From Pantoea sp. At-9b (GTDB lineage: Bacteria > Pseudomonadota > Gammaproteobacteria > Enterobacterales > Enterobacteriaceae), in NCBI RefSeq assembly GCF_000175935.2, contig NC_014837.1:1798001-1862000 (forward strand): DNA of 64,000 nucleotides, given 5' to 3'. Shown here piece after piece: positions 22,579 through 34,580 of this stretch (position 1 is its first letter; each line of letters opens with the position of its first letter). The notes under the pieces are model-generated. The model ran no database searches, was not told where the DNA came from, and was given only the letters and a program-made list of their open reading frames with translations. The translations under genes and the position numbers were made by a program.

Positions 22579-23472
22579 TCAGGCCGGTCTGGCCTGACGT
22601 TGTCCCAGAACATCTTCATCCAGCAACTGGCCAATGGCGAACGTCGCTTCGTCGGTCCAGTTGCCGCCAAACACGTTGGCACGGTTTAGCAGATAGTAGA
22701 GTTGGTACACCGGCTGGCGTTGCGAGAACCCTTCTGGCAACGGCCAGACCGAATGATACCCTTCGTAAATCTGCCGCGGCAGCTCAGCGTAATAACTCAA
22801 CATCGCCAGGTCACATTCGCGATCGCCCCAGTAGCAGGCGGGATCAAAAATCCACGGCCCGCCAGGACTGCCGGCGCAATTTGCTGGCCATAAATCGCCA
22901 TGCAGCAATGAAGGTTGTGGATGGTGGTTGGTGAGCGCGCGTTGCACACAATCGACAATCAAGTCGGTATCACCATAATTGACACCTTTCTCTGCCGCCA
23001 GTTGCAGTTGCCAGCCAATGCGCTGTTCGGCAAAAAAGACCGACCAGCGGCGCAGCCAGCTATTGGGTTGGGGCGTGGTGGTGATGTTGTTGTCGTAATC
23101 GAGGCCAAACTGCGGCTGTTCGCTCCACTGATGCAGGTGCGCCAGTTGTTGGCCGAGCTGAAATGCGGTGTGTTCATTGAGGGGTTCCGGCGGCAGATAC
23201 TCCAGCAGCAGGAAACTGGTATCGCGATCGTTGCCCACACCGTAGACCTCAGGGACGCGGACCGTGTGGGTGCGCGCCAGCAGCGCCAGCTGATCGGCTT
23301 CCCAGCTGAACAGTGTGAGCATATCGCGCGTGTTACATTTGACGAAGACGTCCAGTGTGCCATAACGAATGCGCCAGGCAGGATGGACATCGCCCCCAGG
23401 CAGTTCGTGGCGTTCAGTGATTTCGGCATCGCCGGCGTATTCGCTTAACAGTCGACTAATGGCTGACCACAT
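22579..23472 (-). CDS. yniA: Fructosamine-kinase family protein
   Basis: A 297-aa kinase-like protein of the fructosamine/ketosamine-3-kinase family, slightly longer than E. coli YniA. It has FVKCNTRDML (ATP-binding lysine region), EYLPPEPL hinge, and the catalytic LLHGDLWPANC and IFDPACYWGDRE motifs. YniA phosphorylates fructosamine-type compounds and is implicated in protein deglycation. The C-terminal extension adds a few residues (LGQRQARPA). Confidence 0.92.
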   Translation of the reverse strand: MWSAISRLLSEYAGDAEITERHELPGGDVHPAWRIRYGTLDVFVKCNTRDMLTLFSWEADQLALLARTHTVRVPEVYGVGNDRDTSFLLLEYLPPEPLNEHTAFQLGQQLAHLHQWSEQPQFGLDYDNNITTTPQPNSWLRRWSVFFAEQRIGWQLQLAAEKGVNYGDTDLIVDCVQRALTNHHPQPSLLHGDLWPANCAGSPGGPWIFDPACYWGDRECDLAMLSYYAELPRQIYEGYHSVWPLPEGFSQRQPVYQLYYLLNRANVFGGNWTDEATFAIGQLLDEDVLGQRQARPA

Positions 23473-23562
23473 AGGGTAATCCTCTTTATTCGCTGCCTGA
23501 GTTCAATTGTAACGCTCAAAACCTGAACAAAACCAGCACCGGCGCGCGCTTTTCACATCTCG

Positions 23563-23847
23563 TTAGGGTTGTGCTTTTAAAAAAGCTTCCAGGGTGGTGA
23601 CTTCAACATCGGGTTTTTCTCCCAGCGCGACCGAGGCCAGTCCGGCGGCCTGTTCGGCCAGCACCTGCTCTTCGAGTGCACTGATGACACCGAAGCTGTT
23701 AGTCCCCAGTTCGTGTGGGTGGCCCTCAGCATCATTTAACGTGGTGTTATAACCCGCATTAAGCATTTCGCTGTTGAGGGATTGCAGGTCACTCAGTCCC
23801 TTCTCCTGATAATGAAAGGTCACAATGTAACGCTTTAAGTCGCTCAT
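23563..23847 (-). CDS. ydiZ: YdiZ-like DUF2622 family small protein
   Basis: A 94-aa soluble protein with a central DAEGHPHELGTNSFGVISALEEQ and a C-terminal LEAFLKAQ. It lies upstream of yniA on the same strand, at the place where E. coli has ydiZ, and shares the LGTNSFG and AxEEQ features I associate with that protein. Function is unknown. The identification depends partly on synteny. Confidence 0.75.
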   Translation of the reverse strand: MSDLKRYIVTFHYQEKGLSDLQSLNSEMLNAGYNTTLNDAEGHPHELGTNSFGVISALEEQVLAEQAAGLASVALGEKPDVEVTTLEAFLKAQP

Positions 23848-24178
23848 CTTTCACCTCATTGTTCTGGAACAGATGTCAGCGTAGACCAGTGGGCCAGATT
23901 GAGCGAATTTACAGCAATTTGGCGCGGGATAACCTGAAATAATCGCGCAGAGGTGTTCGGAAAATTCTTGTAGCAATTCGGCTGCTATTTCGCTAATTGC
24001 CCTCTATAATGCGCGCGGTTAATGGGAATAATCCCATTTAGCGCGCGGCCTCAGCGCAAAACCAGGCTTTTCCGTTGACTTCATACTTTTTTACAAAACT
24101 TACCGTAAATTGCGTTGATCGTCCGGGAAAACTCTTCAGACTCATCACTTTTTAAACCGTCGTACGGATCACATTTAA
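23848..24178. other. Gene-free region where E. coli has pfkB
   Basis: About 330 bp between ydiZ and ydiY hold no coding frame. The conspicuous contents are a near-perfect -10 hexamer (TATAAT at 24005-24010) and a long hairpin immediately after it. pfkB, present here in E. coli, is absent without recognisable remains. Confidence 0.6.
24012..24047 (+). other. Strong 36-nt hairpin following a TATAAT box
   Basis: The arms CGCGCG-N3-AATGGGA and TCCCATT-N3-CGCGCG share one dyad axis and form a 14-pair stem (six GC pairs, one isolated T-A pair in the 3-nt gaps, seven more) with a 4-nt loop. It starts two bases after a perfect TATAAT, so it would lie at the very 5' end of any transcript started there. 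I see no good -35 element and no T-run after the hairpin. It may be a stable 5' leader structure of ydiY or a small RNA. Confidence 0.45.
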
Positions 24179-24940
24179 ATGAAAGCCTTCAACAAGCTGT
24201 CCGCTGTTCTTTTGCTCTCTGCTGGAGCATTTTGTCACCAGGCATTTGCAGATAACACCGTCTTCACCTCCATGGATGACCCTTCAACGGCGAAAAAACC
24301 GTTTGAAGGCAGCGCGTCAGCGGGTTACCTGGCGCAAACCGGTAACACCACCAGTTCTGCGCTGAGTGCCTCGACGTCAATGACGTGGTATCAGACCAGC
24401 ACCGCCTATAGTCTGTGGGGTAACGCGGCGAACAACTCATCCAATGATGTGCGTTCTTCCGAGACCTACAACATCGGTGGCCGTACCCGTTATAACCTCA
24501 ACAGCGCTGACTACCTGTTTGGTCAGGCCAGCTGGCTGAGCGACCGCTTCAATGGCTACGATTCACGCGACGTTCTGACCGCCGGTTATGGTCGTCAGCT
24601 GTTGAATGGTCCGGTGCACTCGCTGCGTGCTGAATTTGGTCCGGGTGTCCGTTATGACGATTTCCACGATGGTGGTCATGAAACCAAGGCGCTGGGCTAC
24701 GGTGCGGTGAGCTATCAGTGGCAGCTGACCGATACCACCAAATTTATCCAGGGTGTTTCTGTGCTGAGCAGTTTCGGCGAAGACACCACGGTGAACTCAG
24801 AAACCGGTCTTCAGGTGGCGATTAACGAACACTTTGCGCTGAAACTGGCGTACAACGTGACCTGGAACAACAATCCGCCGGAATCTGCGCCGGATCGTAC
24901 CGATACCAAAACCACCATTCAGCTCTCTTACGCTATGTAA
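24179..24940 (+). CDS. ydiY: YdiY-like DUF481 outer-membrane protein
   Basis: A 253-aa protein with a signal peptide ending near AFAD and a beta-barrel-like remainder of alternating strands, of the DUF481 (YdiY, acid-induced) family. Characteristic segments are GSASAGYLAQTGNTTSS, LFGQASWLSDRFNGYDSRDVLTAGYGRQ, and a C-terminal TTIQLSYAM. It lies upstream of thrS on the same strand as in E. coli. The function is unknown; an outer-membrane location is predicted. A clear terminator follows its stop. Confidence 0.88.
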   Translation: MKAFNKLSAVLLLSAGAFCHQAFADNTVFTSMDDPSTAKKPFEGSASAGYLAQTGNTTSSALSASTSMTWYQTSTAYSLWGNAANNSSNDVRSSETYNIGGRTRYNLNSADYLFGQASWLSDRFNGYDSRDVLTAGYGRQLLNGPVHSLRAEFGPGVRYDDFHDGGHETKALGYGAVSYQWQLTDTTKFIQGVSVLSSFGEDTTVNSETGLQVAINEHFALKLAYNVTWNNNPPESAPDRTDTKTTIQLSYAM

Positions 24941-24959
24941 GCTTGCCTGATGGAGATCA

Positions 24960-24995
24960 CCGCTGCCTGGCGACGCCACGCAGCGGTTTTTTTTT
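24960..24995 (+). terminator. Rho-independent terminator of ydiY
   Basis: Stem CCGCTGC / GCAGCGG followed by nine T residues, 19 bp after the ydiY stop. Confidence 0.9.
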
Positions 24996-25056
24996 AGCTG
25001 ACGCAGGCTTAGCGCATTTTCTGCGGGTTTTGCTCATCGCGGAAAGCTGTTATCAT

Positions 25057-25184
25057 TTGCGGCGCTTTATTTCCCCGGCGTCATTCCGACAATGTGGGTC
25101 TGACATTACGCCGGGTTACCCTTATTGAACTCAATGTTGCATGTAGGCTTTCGTGTGGCTTACCACTGCAATTAAGGATATGAA
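25057..25184 (+). promoter_or_regulatory. Structured thrS leader (autoregulatory operator)
   Basis: Two inverted repeats lie upstream of thrS. The first is a perfect 8-bp stem CCCGGCGT (25074-25081) with ACGCCGGG (25108-25115). The second, TTGCA (25137-25141) with TGCAA (25167-25171), encloses GTGG-CTTA-CCAC and a TTTCGTG element. In E. coli ThrS binds two leader stem-loops that mimic the tRNA-Thr anticodon arm (CGU) and blocks its own translation. The CGT in the loop region and the spacing before AAGGA fit that model; the exact fold is inferred. Confidence 0.7.
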
Positions 25185-27113
25185 ATGCCAGTAATTACTC
25201 TTCCTGATGGCAGCCAGCGCAGTTTTGACCGTCCGGTCAGCGTGATGGATATCGCGTTAGATATCGGACCGGGTCTGGCGAAAGCCTGTATTGCCGGACG
25301 CGTGAATGGCGAGTTGGTGGACGCGGTTGATCTGATTCATGACGATGCTCAGGTGGCGATTATCACCGCCAAAGATGAGGCGGGTCTGGAAATCATCCGT
25401 CACTCCTGTGCGCACCTGTTGGGTCATGCTATCAAACAGCTGTGGCCGAACACCAAAATGGCCATTGGCCCGGTGATCGATAACGGCTTCTATTATGATG
25501 TCGATCTCGACCATACCCTGACTCAGGAAGATATCGAGCAGCTGGAGAAGCGTATGCACCAGCTGGCAGAGACCAATTACGACGTTATCAAGAAAAAGGT
25601 GAGCTGGCAGGAGGCGCGTGACGTCTTTGCTGCGCGTGGTGAAAGCTACAAAACCACCATTCTTGATGAAAACATCAGCCATGATGACCGTCCGGGTCTG
25701 TATCATCATGAAGAATACATCGACATGTGCCGTGGTCCGCACGTGCCGAACATGCGTTTTTGCCATCACTTTAAGCTGCAAAAAATCTCCGGCGCTTACT
25801 GGCGCGGCGACAGCAACAACAAAATGTTGCAGCGTATCTATGGCACCGCATGGGCCGATAAAAAGCAGCTGGCTGCCTATTTGCAGCGTCTGGAAGAGGC
25901 GGCGAAACGCGATCACCGTAAAATCGGTAAGCAGCTCGACCTCTACCACATGCAGGAAGAAGCGCCGGGCATGGTGTTCTGGCACAATGACGGCTGGACC
26001 ATCTTCCGCGAGCTGGAAGTGTTTGTTCGCAGCAAGCTGAAAGAGTACCAGTACCAGGAAGTAAAAGGTCCGTTCATGATGGACCGTGTGCTGTGGGAAA
26101 AAACCGGGCACTGGGAAAACTATAAAGAAGCGATGTTCACCACCTCCTCGGAGAACCGTGAATACTGCATCAAACCGATGAACTGCCCGGGGCATGTCCA
26201 GATCTTTAATCAGGGTCTGAAATCCTACCGCGATCTGCCGCTGCGTATGGCGGAGTTCGGCAGCTGCCATCGTAATGAGCCGTCAGGTTCGTTGCATGGC
26301 CTGATGCGTGTGCGTGGCTTCACCCAGGATGATGCTCACATCTTCTGTACCGAAGATCAGGTACGTGATGAAGTGAACAGCTGTATCCGGATGGTGTATG
26401 ACATGTATAGCACCTTCGGTTTCGAAAAAATTGTGGTAAAACTGTCTACCCGTCCGGAAAAACGTATCGGTACCGATGAAATGTGGGACCGTGCGGAAGT
26501 GGACCTGGCGGAAGCACTGAAAGAAAACCAGATTCCGTTTGAATATCAACCGGGCGAAGGGGCTTTCTACGGTCCGAAAATTGAATTCACCCTGCACGAT
26601 TGTCTTGATCGCGCCTGGCAGTGTGGCACCGTTCAGCTAGACTTCTCGCTGCCGAAGCGTCTGGACGCCACCTATGTGGGTGAAAACAACGATCGTCAGA
26701 CTCCGGTCATGATTCACCGCGCGATTCTGGGCTCAATGGAGCGCTTTATCGGTATTCTGACCGAAGAGTTTGCTGGCTTCTTCCCAAGCTGGCTGGCTCC
26801 GGTTCAGGCGGTGGTGATGAATATCACCGACAGTCAGGCAGAATATGTCAGCGAATTGACAAAGAAATTGCAGAATGCAGGAATTCGTGTCAAAGCAGAC
26901 TTGAGAAACGAGAAGATAGGCTTTAAAATCCGCGAGCACACATTACGTCGCGTCCCTTATATGCTGGTTTGCGGTGAAAAAGAGGTGGAAGCAGGCAAAG
27001 TTGCCGTGCGCACCCGCCGTGGTAAAGACCTCGGGAGCATGGACGTAGATGTGTTTGTTGAGAAGCTGCAACAAGAGATTCGCAGCCGACATCTTCACCA
27101 ATTGGAGGAATAA
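25185..27113 (+). CDS. thrS: Threonyl-tRNA synthetase
   Basis: A class-II aminoacyl-tRNA synthetase of 642 aa, exactly the E. coli length. It has the N-terminal TGS domain ([11 protein letters not shown]), the editing domain with [10 protein letters not shown] (HxxxH) and the CRGPH segment, the class-II core with [14 protein letters not shown] and [11 protein letters not shown], motif 3 [14 protein letters not shown], and a C-terminal anticodon-binding domain ending LHQLEE. It charges tRNA-Thr and clears Ser-tRNA-Thr. The leader is structured, and infC begins only 3 bp after its stop, so the two are cotranscribed. Confidence 0.99.
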   Translation: MPVITLPDGSQRSFDRPVSVMDIALDIGPGLAKACIAGRVNGELVDAVDLIHDDAQVAIITAKDEAGLEIIRHSCAHLLGHAIKQLWPNTKMAIGPVIDNGFYYDVDLDHTLTQEDIEQLEKRMHQLAETNYDVIKKKVSWQEARDVFAARGESYKTTILDENISHDDRPGLYHHEEYIDMCRGPHVPNMRFCHHFKLQKISGAYWRGDSNNKMLQRIYGTAWADKKQLAAYLQRLEEAAKRDHRKIGKQLDLYHMQEEAPGMVFWHNDGWTIFRELEVFVRSKLKEYQYQEVKGPFMMDRVLWEKTGHWENYKEAMFTTSSENREYCIKPMNCPGHVQIFNQGLKSYRDLPLRMAEFGSCHRNEPSGSLHGLMRVRGFTQDDAHIFCTEDQVRDEVNSCIRMVYDMYSTFGFEKIVVKLSTRPEKRIGTDEMWDRAEVDLAEALKENQIPFEYQPGEGAFYGPKIEFTLHDCLDRAWQCGTVQLDFSLPKRLDATYVGENNDRQTPVMIHRAILGSMERFIGILTEEFAGFFPSWLAPVQAVVMNITDSQAEYVSELTKKLQNAGIRVKADLRNEKIGFKIREHTLRRVPYMLVCGEKEVEAGKVAVRTRRGKDLGSMDVDVFVEKLQQEIRSRHLHQLEE

Positions 27114-27958
<845 letters not shown>

Positions 27959-27985
27959 GTTTAATTTTTTAATCATTCAGAATAG

Positions 27986-28357
<372 letters not shown>

Positions 28358-28364
28358 GTCAGGT

Positions 28365-28390
28365 AAAAAAGGGAGCTTGCTCCCTTTTTT
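28365..28390 (+). terminator. Terminator after rplT
   Basis: AAAAAAGGGAG, a 4-nt loop, then CTCCCTTTTTT: a perfect symmetric hairpin with T-run, eight bases after the rplT stop. Confidence 0.92.
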
Positions 28391-28477
28391 ATTATCCGCA
28401 ACCCACGCAAAAGATTGACATTTTACGCGCCGCGCTTTTCAATAGGGCCGTTGAAATCATCACAAGGTAACGCAAGC

Positions 28478-28522
28478 ATGAATGCTGCTATTTTCCGTTT
28501 CTTTTTTTACTTTAGCGCCTGA
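28478..28522 (+). CDS. pheM: Phenylalanine leader peptide of the pheST operon
   Basis: The 14-codon frame encodes MNAAIFRFFFYFSA: five Phe codons, four of them in one run of five codons interrupted only by Tyr. It matches E. coli PheM except at the last residue. It is followed 48 bp later by a hairpin terminator, forming a Phe-tRNA-dependent attenuator: when charged tRNA-Phe is scarce, ribosome stalling prevents the terminator. The peptide is preceded by an AAGG site. Confidence 0.95.
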   Translation: MNAAIFRFFFYFSA

Positions 28523-28570
28523 CATCCGGGGGCTTTTGCGCATAAGAAAAGAAACGAAAAATCGCGCTGA

Positions 28571-28595
28571 AAGCCTCCCACGTGGAGGCTTTTTT
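28571..28595 (+). terminator. pheST attenuator terminator
   Basis: AAGCCTCC and GGAGGCTT form an 8-bp stem followed by TTTTTT. It lies between the pheM leader peptide and pheS and completes the attenuation system. The competing anti-terminator strands upstream were not mapped. Confidence 0.88.
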
Positions 28596-28651
28596 GTTTC
28601 TGGCGACACTACATTGGATCGCGAGATCCCAACGAGAACAGACCAGCCTGA

Positions 28652-29653
<1,002 letters not shown>

Positions 29654-29667
29654 GGGCAGGTTATCCA

Positions 29668-32055
29668 ATGAAATTCAGTGAACTCTGGTTACGCGAATGG
29701 GTAAATCCAGCCCTGGACAGCGCCGCGCTGTCTGAGCAAATCACTATGGCCGGTCTGGAAGTCGACGGCGTTGATGCTGTTGCCGGTGCTTTTAACGGTG
29801 TTGTCGTGGGTGAAGTGGTGGAGTGCGGCCAACATCCTAACGCGGACAAACTGCGTGTCACCAAAATCAATGTCGGCGGCGATCGTCTGCTGGATATCGT
29901 CTGTGGTGCACCGAACTGCCGTCAGGGCCTGAAAGTTGCGGTCGCAACCGTGGGCGCGGTACTGCCGGGTGATTTTAAGATTAAAGCGGCCAAGCTGCGC
30001 GGTGAACCGTCTGAAGGCATGCTGTGTTCCTTCTCTGAGCTGGGTATTTCCGACGATCACAGCGGCATTATTGAATTGCCCGCTGATGCGCCCATCGGCA
30101 CCGATATTCGCGAATACCTGAAGCTGGACGATAACACCATCGAAATCAGCGTGACGCCGAACCGTGCTGACTGCCTCGGCATCATCGGTATCGCGCGTGA
30201 TGTGGCGGTGCTGAACGGCCTGCCGCTGACTGCGCCGGTTATCGAGCCGGTTAAAGCCACCATTAGCGATACTTTCCCGATTCGCGTTGACGCCACCGCT
30301 GCCTGCCCGCGCTATCTTGGCCGTGTCGTGAAAGGCGTTAACGTCAAAGCGGCAACCCCGCTGTGGATGCGTGAAAAACTGCGCCGCTGCGGTATCCGCT
30401 CTATCGATCCGGTGGTGGATATCACCAACTACGTGTTGCTGGAGCTGGGGCAGCCGATGCATGCCTTTGACCTCGATCGTATCGATGGCGGCATCGTGGT
30501 ACGCATGGCGAAAGAGGGTGAAAGCCTGACGTTGCTGGACGGTAGTGAGGCAAAACTCAGCAGCGATACGCTGGTGATTGCCGATCATCACAAAGCGCTG
30601 GCGATGGGCGGCATCTTCGGTGGCGAACATTCTGGTGTGAATGATGCGACGCAAAACATTCTGTTCGAATGCGCGTACTTCGACCCACTGGCAATTACCG
30701 GTCGTGCCCGCCGCCAGGGTCTGCACACCGATGCATCACATCGTTACGAGCGCGGTGTTGATCCGGCACTGCAATACAAAGCGATTGAACGTGCAACCCA
30801 GCTGCTGCTGGACATCTGTGGTGGCGCAGCCGGTCCGGTTATCGATCAGACTGACGCCGCGGCATTACCGCCGCGTGCCACCATCCGTCTGCGTCGCGAA
30901 AAACTGGACCGTCTGATCGGTCATGTGATTGCGGATGACCAGGTGACCGATATCCTGACGCGTCTGGGTTGTGAAGTCACGGTGAGCGCCGGTGAGTGGA
31001 CGGCCATCGCGCCGAGCTGGCGTTTCGACATGGCTATTGAAGAAGATCTGGTTGAGGAAGTGGCGCGTATTTACGGCTACAACAACATCCCGGATGTCCC
31101 GGTCAAGGCCAGCCTGGTGATGACGCAGCATCGCGAAGCCGATTTGTCGCTGAAACGCGCCAAAACACTGCTGGTGGATAAAGGCTATCAGGAAGCGATT
31201 ACCTACAGTTTCGTCGACCCGAAAGTCCAGCAACTGCTGCATCCGGGCGAAGAAGCGCTGATTCTGCCCAGCCCGATTTCCAGCGATATGTCGGCGATGC
31301 GCCTGTCATTATGGACCGGTTTACTGGGGGCGGTGGTGTACAACCAGAACCGTCAGCAGAGCCGTGTACGCCTGTTTGAGAGCGGTTTGCGCTTTGTACC
31401 TGATACTCAGGCCGATCTCGGTATCCGTCAGGATCTTATGCTGGCGGGCGTATTGAGCGGTAATCGCAATGAAGAGCATTGGGATCTGGCGCGTCAGACG
31501 GTTGACTTCTATGATTTAAAAGGCGATTTAGAGTCGCTGCTGGATTTAACCGGCAAACTGGATGCGATTTCTTTCCGTGCCGAAGCAAATCCAGCGCTCC
31601 ATCCGGGACAAAGTGCAGCAATTTATTTACACGACGAACGAATCGGATTTATCGGGGTGGTTCATCCGGAGCTGGAACGTAAGCTGGATCTCAACGGCCG
31701 CACCTTAGTGTTTGAACTGCTTTGGAATAAGGTCGCAGACCGCGTCCTGCCTGATGCGCGCGAGATTTCTCGCTTCCCGGCGAACCGTCGTGATATCGCT
31801 GTGGTAGTGGCTGAAAACGTGCCCGCAGCAGATATCATCGCGGAGTGTAAGAAAGTTGGCGTAAATCAGGTAGTTGGCGTAAACTTGTTTGACGTGTACC
31901 GTGGTAAGGGCGTAAACGAAGGTGAAAAGAGCCTTGCGATTAGCCTGATTTTGCAGGATACCAGCCGGACACTCGAAGAAGAGGAGATTGCCGCGACCGT
32001 TGCCAAATGTGTTGCGGCATTAAAAGAGCGATTCCAGGCAACCTTGAGGGATTGA
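29668..32055 (+). CDS. pheT: Phenylalanyl-tRNA synthetase beta subunit
   Basis: A 795-aa protein, the E. coli length. It has an N-terminal EMAP/tRNA-binding-like B2 domain ([25 protein letters not shown]), the B3/B4 editing core ([12 protein letters not shown]), a B5 domain, the class-II-like B6/B7 fold and a C-terminal FDX-ACB domain ([17 protein letters not shown]). It binds tRNA-Phe and edits Tyr-tRNA-Phe. It is coexpressed with pheS and followed after 4 bp by ihfA. Confidence 0.98.
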   Translation: MKFSELWLREWVNPALDSAALSEQITMAGLEVDGVDAVAGAFNGVVVGEVVECGQHPNADKLRVTKINVGGDRLLDIVCGAPNCRQGLKVAVATVGAVLPGDFKIKAAKLRGEPSEGMLCSFSELGISDDHSGIIELPADAPIGTDIREYLKLDDNTIEISVTPNRADCLGIIGIARDVAVLNGLPLTAPVIEPVKATISDTFPIRVDATAACPRYLGRVVKGVNVKAATPLWMREKLRRCGIRSIDPVVDITNYVLLELGQPMHAFDLDRIDGGIVVRMAKEGESLTLLDGSEAKLSSDTLVIADHHKALAMGGIFGGEHSGVNDATQNILFECAYFDPLAITGRARRQGLHTDASHRYERGVDPALQYKAIERATQLLLDICGGAAGPVIDQTDAAALPPRATIRLRREKLDRLIGHVIADDQVTDILTRLGCEVTVSAGEWTAIAPSWRFDMAIEEDLVEEVARIYGYNNIPDVPVKASLVMTQHREADLSLKRAKTLLVDKGYQEAITYSFVDPKVQQLLHPGEEALILPSPISSDMSAMRLSLWTGLLGAVVYNQNRQQSRVRLFESGLRFVPDTQADLGIRQDLMLAGVLSGNRNEEHWDLARQTVDFYDLKGDLESLLDLTGKLDAISFRAEANPALHPGQSAAIYLHDERIGFIGVVHPELERKLDLNGRTLVFELLWNKVADRVLPDAREISRFPANRRDIAVVVAENVPAADIIAECKKVGVNQVVGVNLFDVYRGKGVNEGEKSLAISLILQDTSRTLEEEEIAATVAKCVAALKERFQATLRD

Positions 32056-32059
32056 ACCT

Positions 32060-32362
32060 ATGGCGCTTACAAAAGCTGAAATGTCAGAGTACCTGTTTGA
32101 AAAGCTCGGGCTGAGCAAACGCGACGCCAAAGAGTTGGTCGAGCTATTTTTTGAAGAGGTTCGCCGCGCGTTGGAAAACGGAGAACAGGTTAAACTGTCC
32201 GGATTTGGTAATTTTGATCTGCGTGACAAAAACCAGCGTCCGGGCAGAAACCCAAAAACCGGGGAAGATATTCCGATCACTGCCCGTCGGGTGGTGACCT
32301 TCCGTCCCGGTCAGAAGTTGAAAAGCCGCGTCGAGAATGCGACACCCAAGGATGCTGACTAA
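32060..32362 (+). CDS. ihfA: Integration host factor alpha subunit
   Basis: A 100-aa HU/IHF-family DNA-bending protein. It has [40 protein letters not shown] (the beta arm containing the intercalating proline) and [13 protein letters not shown]. With IhfB it bends DNA at specific sites in recombination, replication and transcription, including sigma-54 promoters such as that of ast. It is the last gene of the pheST unit, as in E. coli. Confidence 0.98.
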   Translation: MALTKAEMSEYLFEKLGLSKRDAKELVELFFEEVRRALENGEQVKLSGFGNFDLRDKNQRPGRNPKTGEDIPITARRVVTFRPGQKLKSRVENATPKDAD

Positions 32363-32374
32363 TTTCAGTACAAC

Positions 32375-32400
32375 AAAAAGGCCGCTTAGCGGCCTTTTTT
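32375..32400 (+). terminator. Terminator after ihfA
   Basis: AAAAAGGCCGC-TTA-GCGGCCTTTTTT, a short-loop perfect hairpin with six Ts, 13 bp past the stop. Confidence 0.93.
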
Positions 32401-32555
32401 ATTTTGGTGAGAAAAACGCCATTCTCCATGCTTTTTCCACAATGTAAGGATTGCGTAAGTATGCGGAAAATAGCATGAAAATCGGCACTTGCTGATAGTG
32501 ACCTCTTCTGCGCTTTTGTTATAACAGCGCCAACACAAAACAAGAGGTTAAGCTG

Positions 32556-32912
32556 ATGAAAAAGACAGCACTTTTATTAAGCATCCTGTTAGGCATGCCG
32601 CTGCTCGCCAGTGCGAATGTTTCCGTAAACATCAACACACCGGGCGTATCGATTCATATTGGTGATCAGGATAAACGCGGTTACTTCTGGGATGGTTACG
32701 ACTGGCGTTCACCTTCATGGTGGAAACAGCATCACAACCAGCGTGTGGGGATGAAAGGTCCGCACGGTTACTGGAACGGTAATGGCTGGCAGACACAGCA
32801 TCCGGGTAACAAAGAACCGCAGAAGCGCCCGCCACAGCACAACAACCAGCCGCAGCAGAATCACGACAAACGTGATAACCACAACGGCCAACCGATCCCT
32901 CCGCGTAATTAA
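32556..32912 (+). CDS. Exported DUF2502 (YpeC-like) small protein
   Basis: A 118-aa protein with a signal peptide ending LASANV. The mature part contains the DUF2502 pattern SIHIGDQDKRGYFWDGYDWRS, with repeated Trp-rich elements (SPSWWKQ, HGYWNGNGWQ), then a Pro/Gln/Asn/His-rich tail. E. coli YpeC shares the IQIGDRDxxGxYWDG core. Function is unknown; it is probably periplasmic. It has its own upstream region after the ihfA terminator. Confidence 0.7.
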   Translation: MKKTALLLSILLGMPLLASANVSVNINTPGVSIHIGDQDKRGYFWDGYDWRSPSWWKQHHNQRVGMKGPHGYWNGNGWQTQHPGNKEPQKRPPQHNNQPQQNHDKRDNHNGQPIPPRN

Positions 32913-33010
32913 TTCCTCATTGACGGTGTCATCCTGACGCCGTCAATGACCTTTCTTTTTGCTGTAATCCCACTACAATCAAATCTCTGTTTTCTCAGCC
33001 AATCTTATTT

Positions 33011-33994
33011 ATGACTCTGCTGGATCAGCTTGCCCGCCAGGCAGACCGCCGCAGCCAGCGCTGGCTTATTGCTCTGGGCGCGTTACTGATTATCCTGATG
33101 GTGGTAAGCCTGTGTGCCGGTGATAGCTGGATTTCACCGCTGCACTGGTTCTCAGGCGAGGGTGACCTGTTCGTCTGGCAATTACGTCTGCCGCGTACTC
33201 TCGCAGTACTGCTGGTGGGGGCGGCGTTGGCCGTTTGCGGCGTGGTGATGCAGGCGCTGTTCAACAATCCGCTGGCCGAACCAGGCTTGCTCGGCGTATC
33301 TAATGGCGCGGGTATTGGCCTGGTGCTGGGCGTGATGCTCGGCAACGGTTCCTTGTGGAGCCTCGCGCTGGCGGCAATGGCTGGGGCGCTATTGATCACC
33401 CTGATCCTGCTGCACTTCGCCCATCGTCATCTGTCGGTCAGCCGCTTGCTGCTGACAGGTGTTGCATTGGGGATTATTTGCAGTGCGATAATGACCTGGG
33501 CGGTGTACTTCAGCACCAGCCTCGATCTACGCCAACTGATGTACTGGATGATGGGTGGGTTTAGCGGCATCGACTGGCGCTATGGCTGGATGATGTTGGC
33601 GCTGATCCCGGCCATCCTGGCCCTGATTGCGACGGCACGGGTCCTCAACCTGTTGGCCTTGGGGGAGACTTCAGCGCGTCAGTTGGGCCTGCCAATGCTG
33701 CTGTGGCGCAACCTGCTGGTGCTGACCATGGGTTGGTTGGTGGGCGTCAGCGTGGCGATGGCCGGTGCCATAGGCTTTGTCGGGTTGGTTATCCCGCATC
33801 TGTTACGCCTCAGTGGTTTCAGCGATCATCGCTATCTGCTCCCGGCAGCCGCGCTGGCAGGAGCCGTGGTATTGTTGGCGGCGGACATTATCGCCCGGCT
33901 GGTTCTGACCTCGGCTGAGCTGCCCATCGGCGTGGTGACTGCCACGCTCGGTGCGCCACTGTTTATCGTGTTATTAGTAAAATCCTCGCGCTAG
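33011..33994 (+). CDS. btuC: Vitamin B12 ABC transporter permease
   Basis: A 327-aa FecCD-type permease with about ten membrane segments. Signature blocks include [45 protein letters not shown], and the coupling-region [16 protein letters not shown]. BtuC2D2 imports cobalamin with the periplasmic BtuF. It begins the btuCED cluster, with the order of E. coli. No B12 riboswitch is evident upstream. Confidence 0.97.
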   Translation: MTLLDQLARQADRRSQRWLIALGALLIILMVVSLCAGDSWISPLHWFSGEGDLFVWQLRLPRTLAVLLVGAALAVCGVVMQALFNNPLAEPGLLGVSNGAGIGLVLGVMLGNGSLWSLALAAMAGALLITLILLHFAHRHLSVSRLLLTGVALGIICSAIMTWAVYFSTSLDLRQLMYWMMGGFSGIDWRYGWMMLALIPAILALIATARVLNLLALGETSARQLGLPMLLWRNLLVLTMGWLVGVSVAMAGAIGFVGLVIPHLLRLSGFSDHRYLLPAAALAGAVVLLAADIIARLVLTSAELPIGVVTATLGAPLFIVLLVKSSR

Positions 33995-34034
33995 CTATGG
34001 CTGGCTCTCTTGGCATCAACAACAGGAATCGACA

Positions 34035-34577
34035 ATGAGCATTTATCAAACAGAACTGGTTACGCTTGACGGTGAAAAAACCACCCTGGAACAGTGGCAG
34101 GGTAAGGTGCTGCTGGTGGTGAATGTCGCCTCAAAATGTGGCCTCACGCCGCAATACGAGCAACTGGAAGCGCTGCAAAAGGCGTGGCAGTCACAAGGCT
34201 TCAGCGTCCTTGGTTTTCCGTGTAATCAGTTTCTGGAGCAAGAGCCGGGTAGCAGCGAAGAGATCAAAACCTTCTGTAGCACCACCTACGGCGTCACGTT
34301 CCCCATGTTTGAAAAGACCGATGTGAATGGTCCGGCGCGCCACGCACTGTACAGCGCCCTGGTGGCGGCCCAGCCGGAAGCGCTGCGTCCGGAAGGCAGC
34401 GGTTTTTATGAGCGTATGGTGAGCAAAGGCCGTGCGCCGAAAGCACCGGGCGATATCCTGTGGAATTTCGAAAAATTCCTGATCAATAAGCAAGGTGAAG
34501 TGGTTGCGCGTTTCGCGCCGGATATGACGCCGGACGATGCCACCTTGGTTGCCCGTATTAAACAGGCCCTGGCGTAA
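34035..34577 (+). CDS. btuE: Glutathione-peroxidase-like thiol peroxidase
   Basis: A 180-aa Gpx-family protein with the catalytic Cys in NVASKCGLTPQYEQLE (a cysteine where animal enzymes have Sec), LGFPCNQFLEQEPG, and the active-site Trp in ILWNFEKFL. It reduces peroxides, mainly with thioredoxin as donor in E. coli BtuE. Despite its name and position it is not required for B12 transport. It has its own GGAATCGACA upstream site and lies 3 bp before btuD. Confidence 0.95.
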   Translation: MSIYQTELVTLDGEKTTLEQWQGKVLLVVNVASKCGLTPQYEQLEALQKAWQSQGFSVLGFPCNQFLEQEPGSSEEIKTFCSTTYGVTFPMFEKTDVNGPARHALYSALVAAQPEALRPEGSGFYERMVSKGRAPKAPGDILWNFEKFLINKQGEVVARFAPDMTPDDATLVARIKQALA

Positions 34578-34580
34578 GGC

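Noticed and set aside
25257..26270. 337-codon open frame on the minus strand opposite thrS
   Set aside because: It is the mirror of a strongly coding gene; its composition follows thrS codon bias and it shows no domain, start site or promoter.
29689..30726. 345-codon open frame on the minus strand opposite pheT
   Set aside because: Antisense shadow of a conserved synthetase gene with no own ribosome site or recognisable motif.
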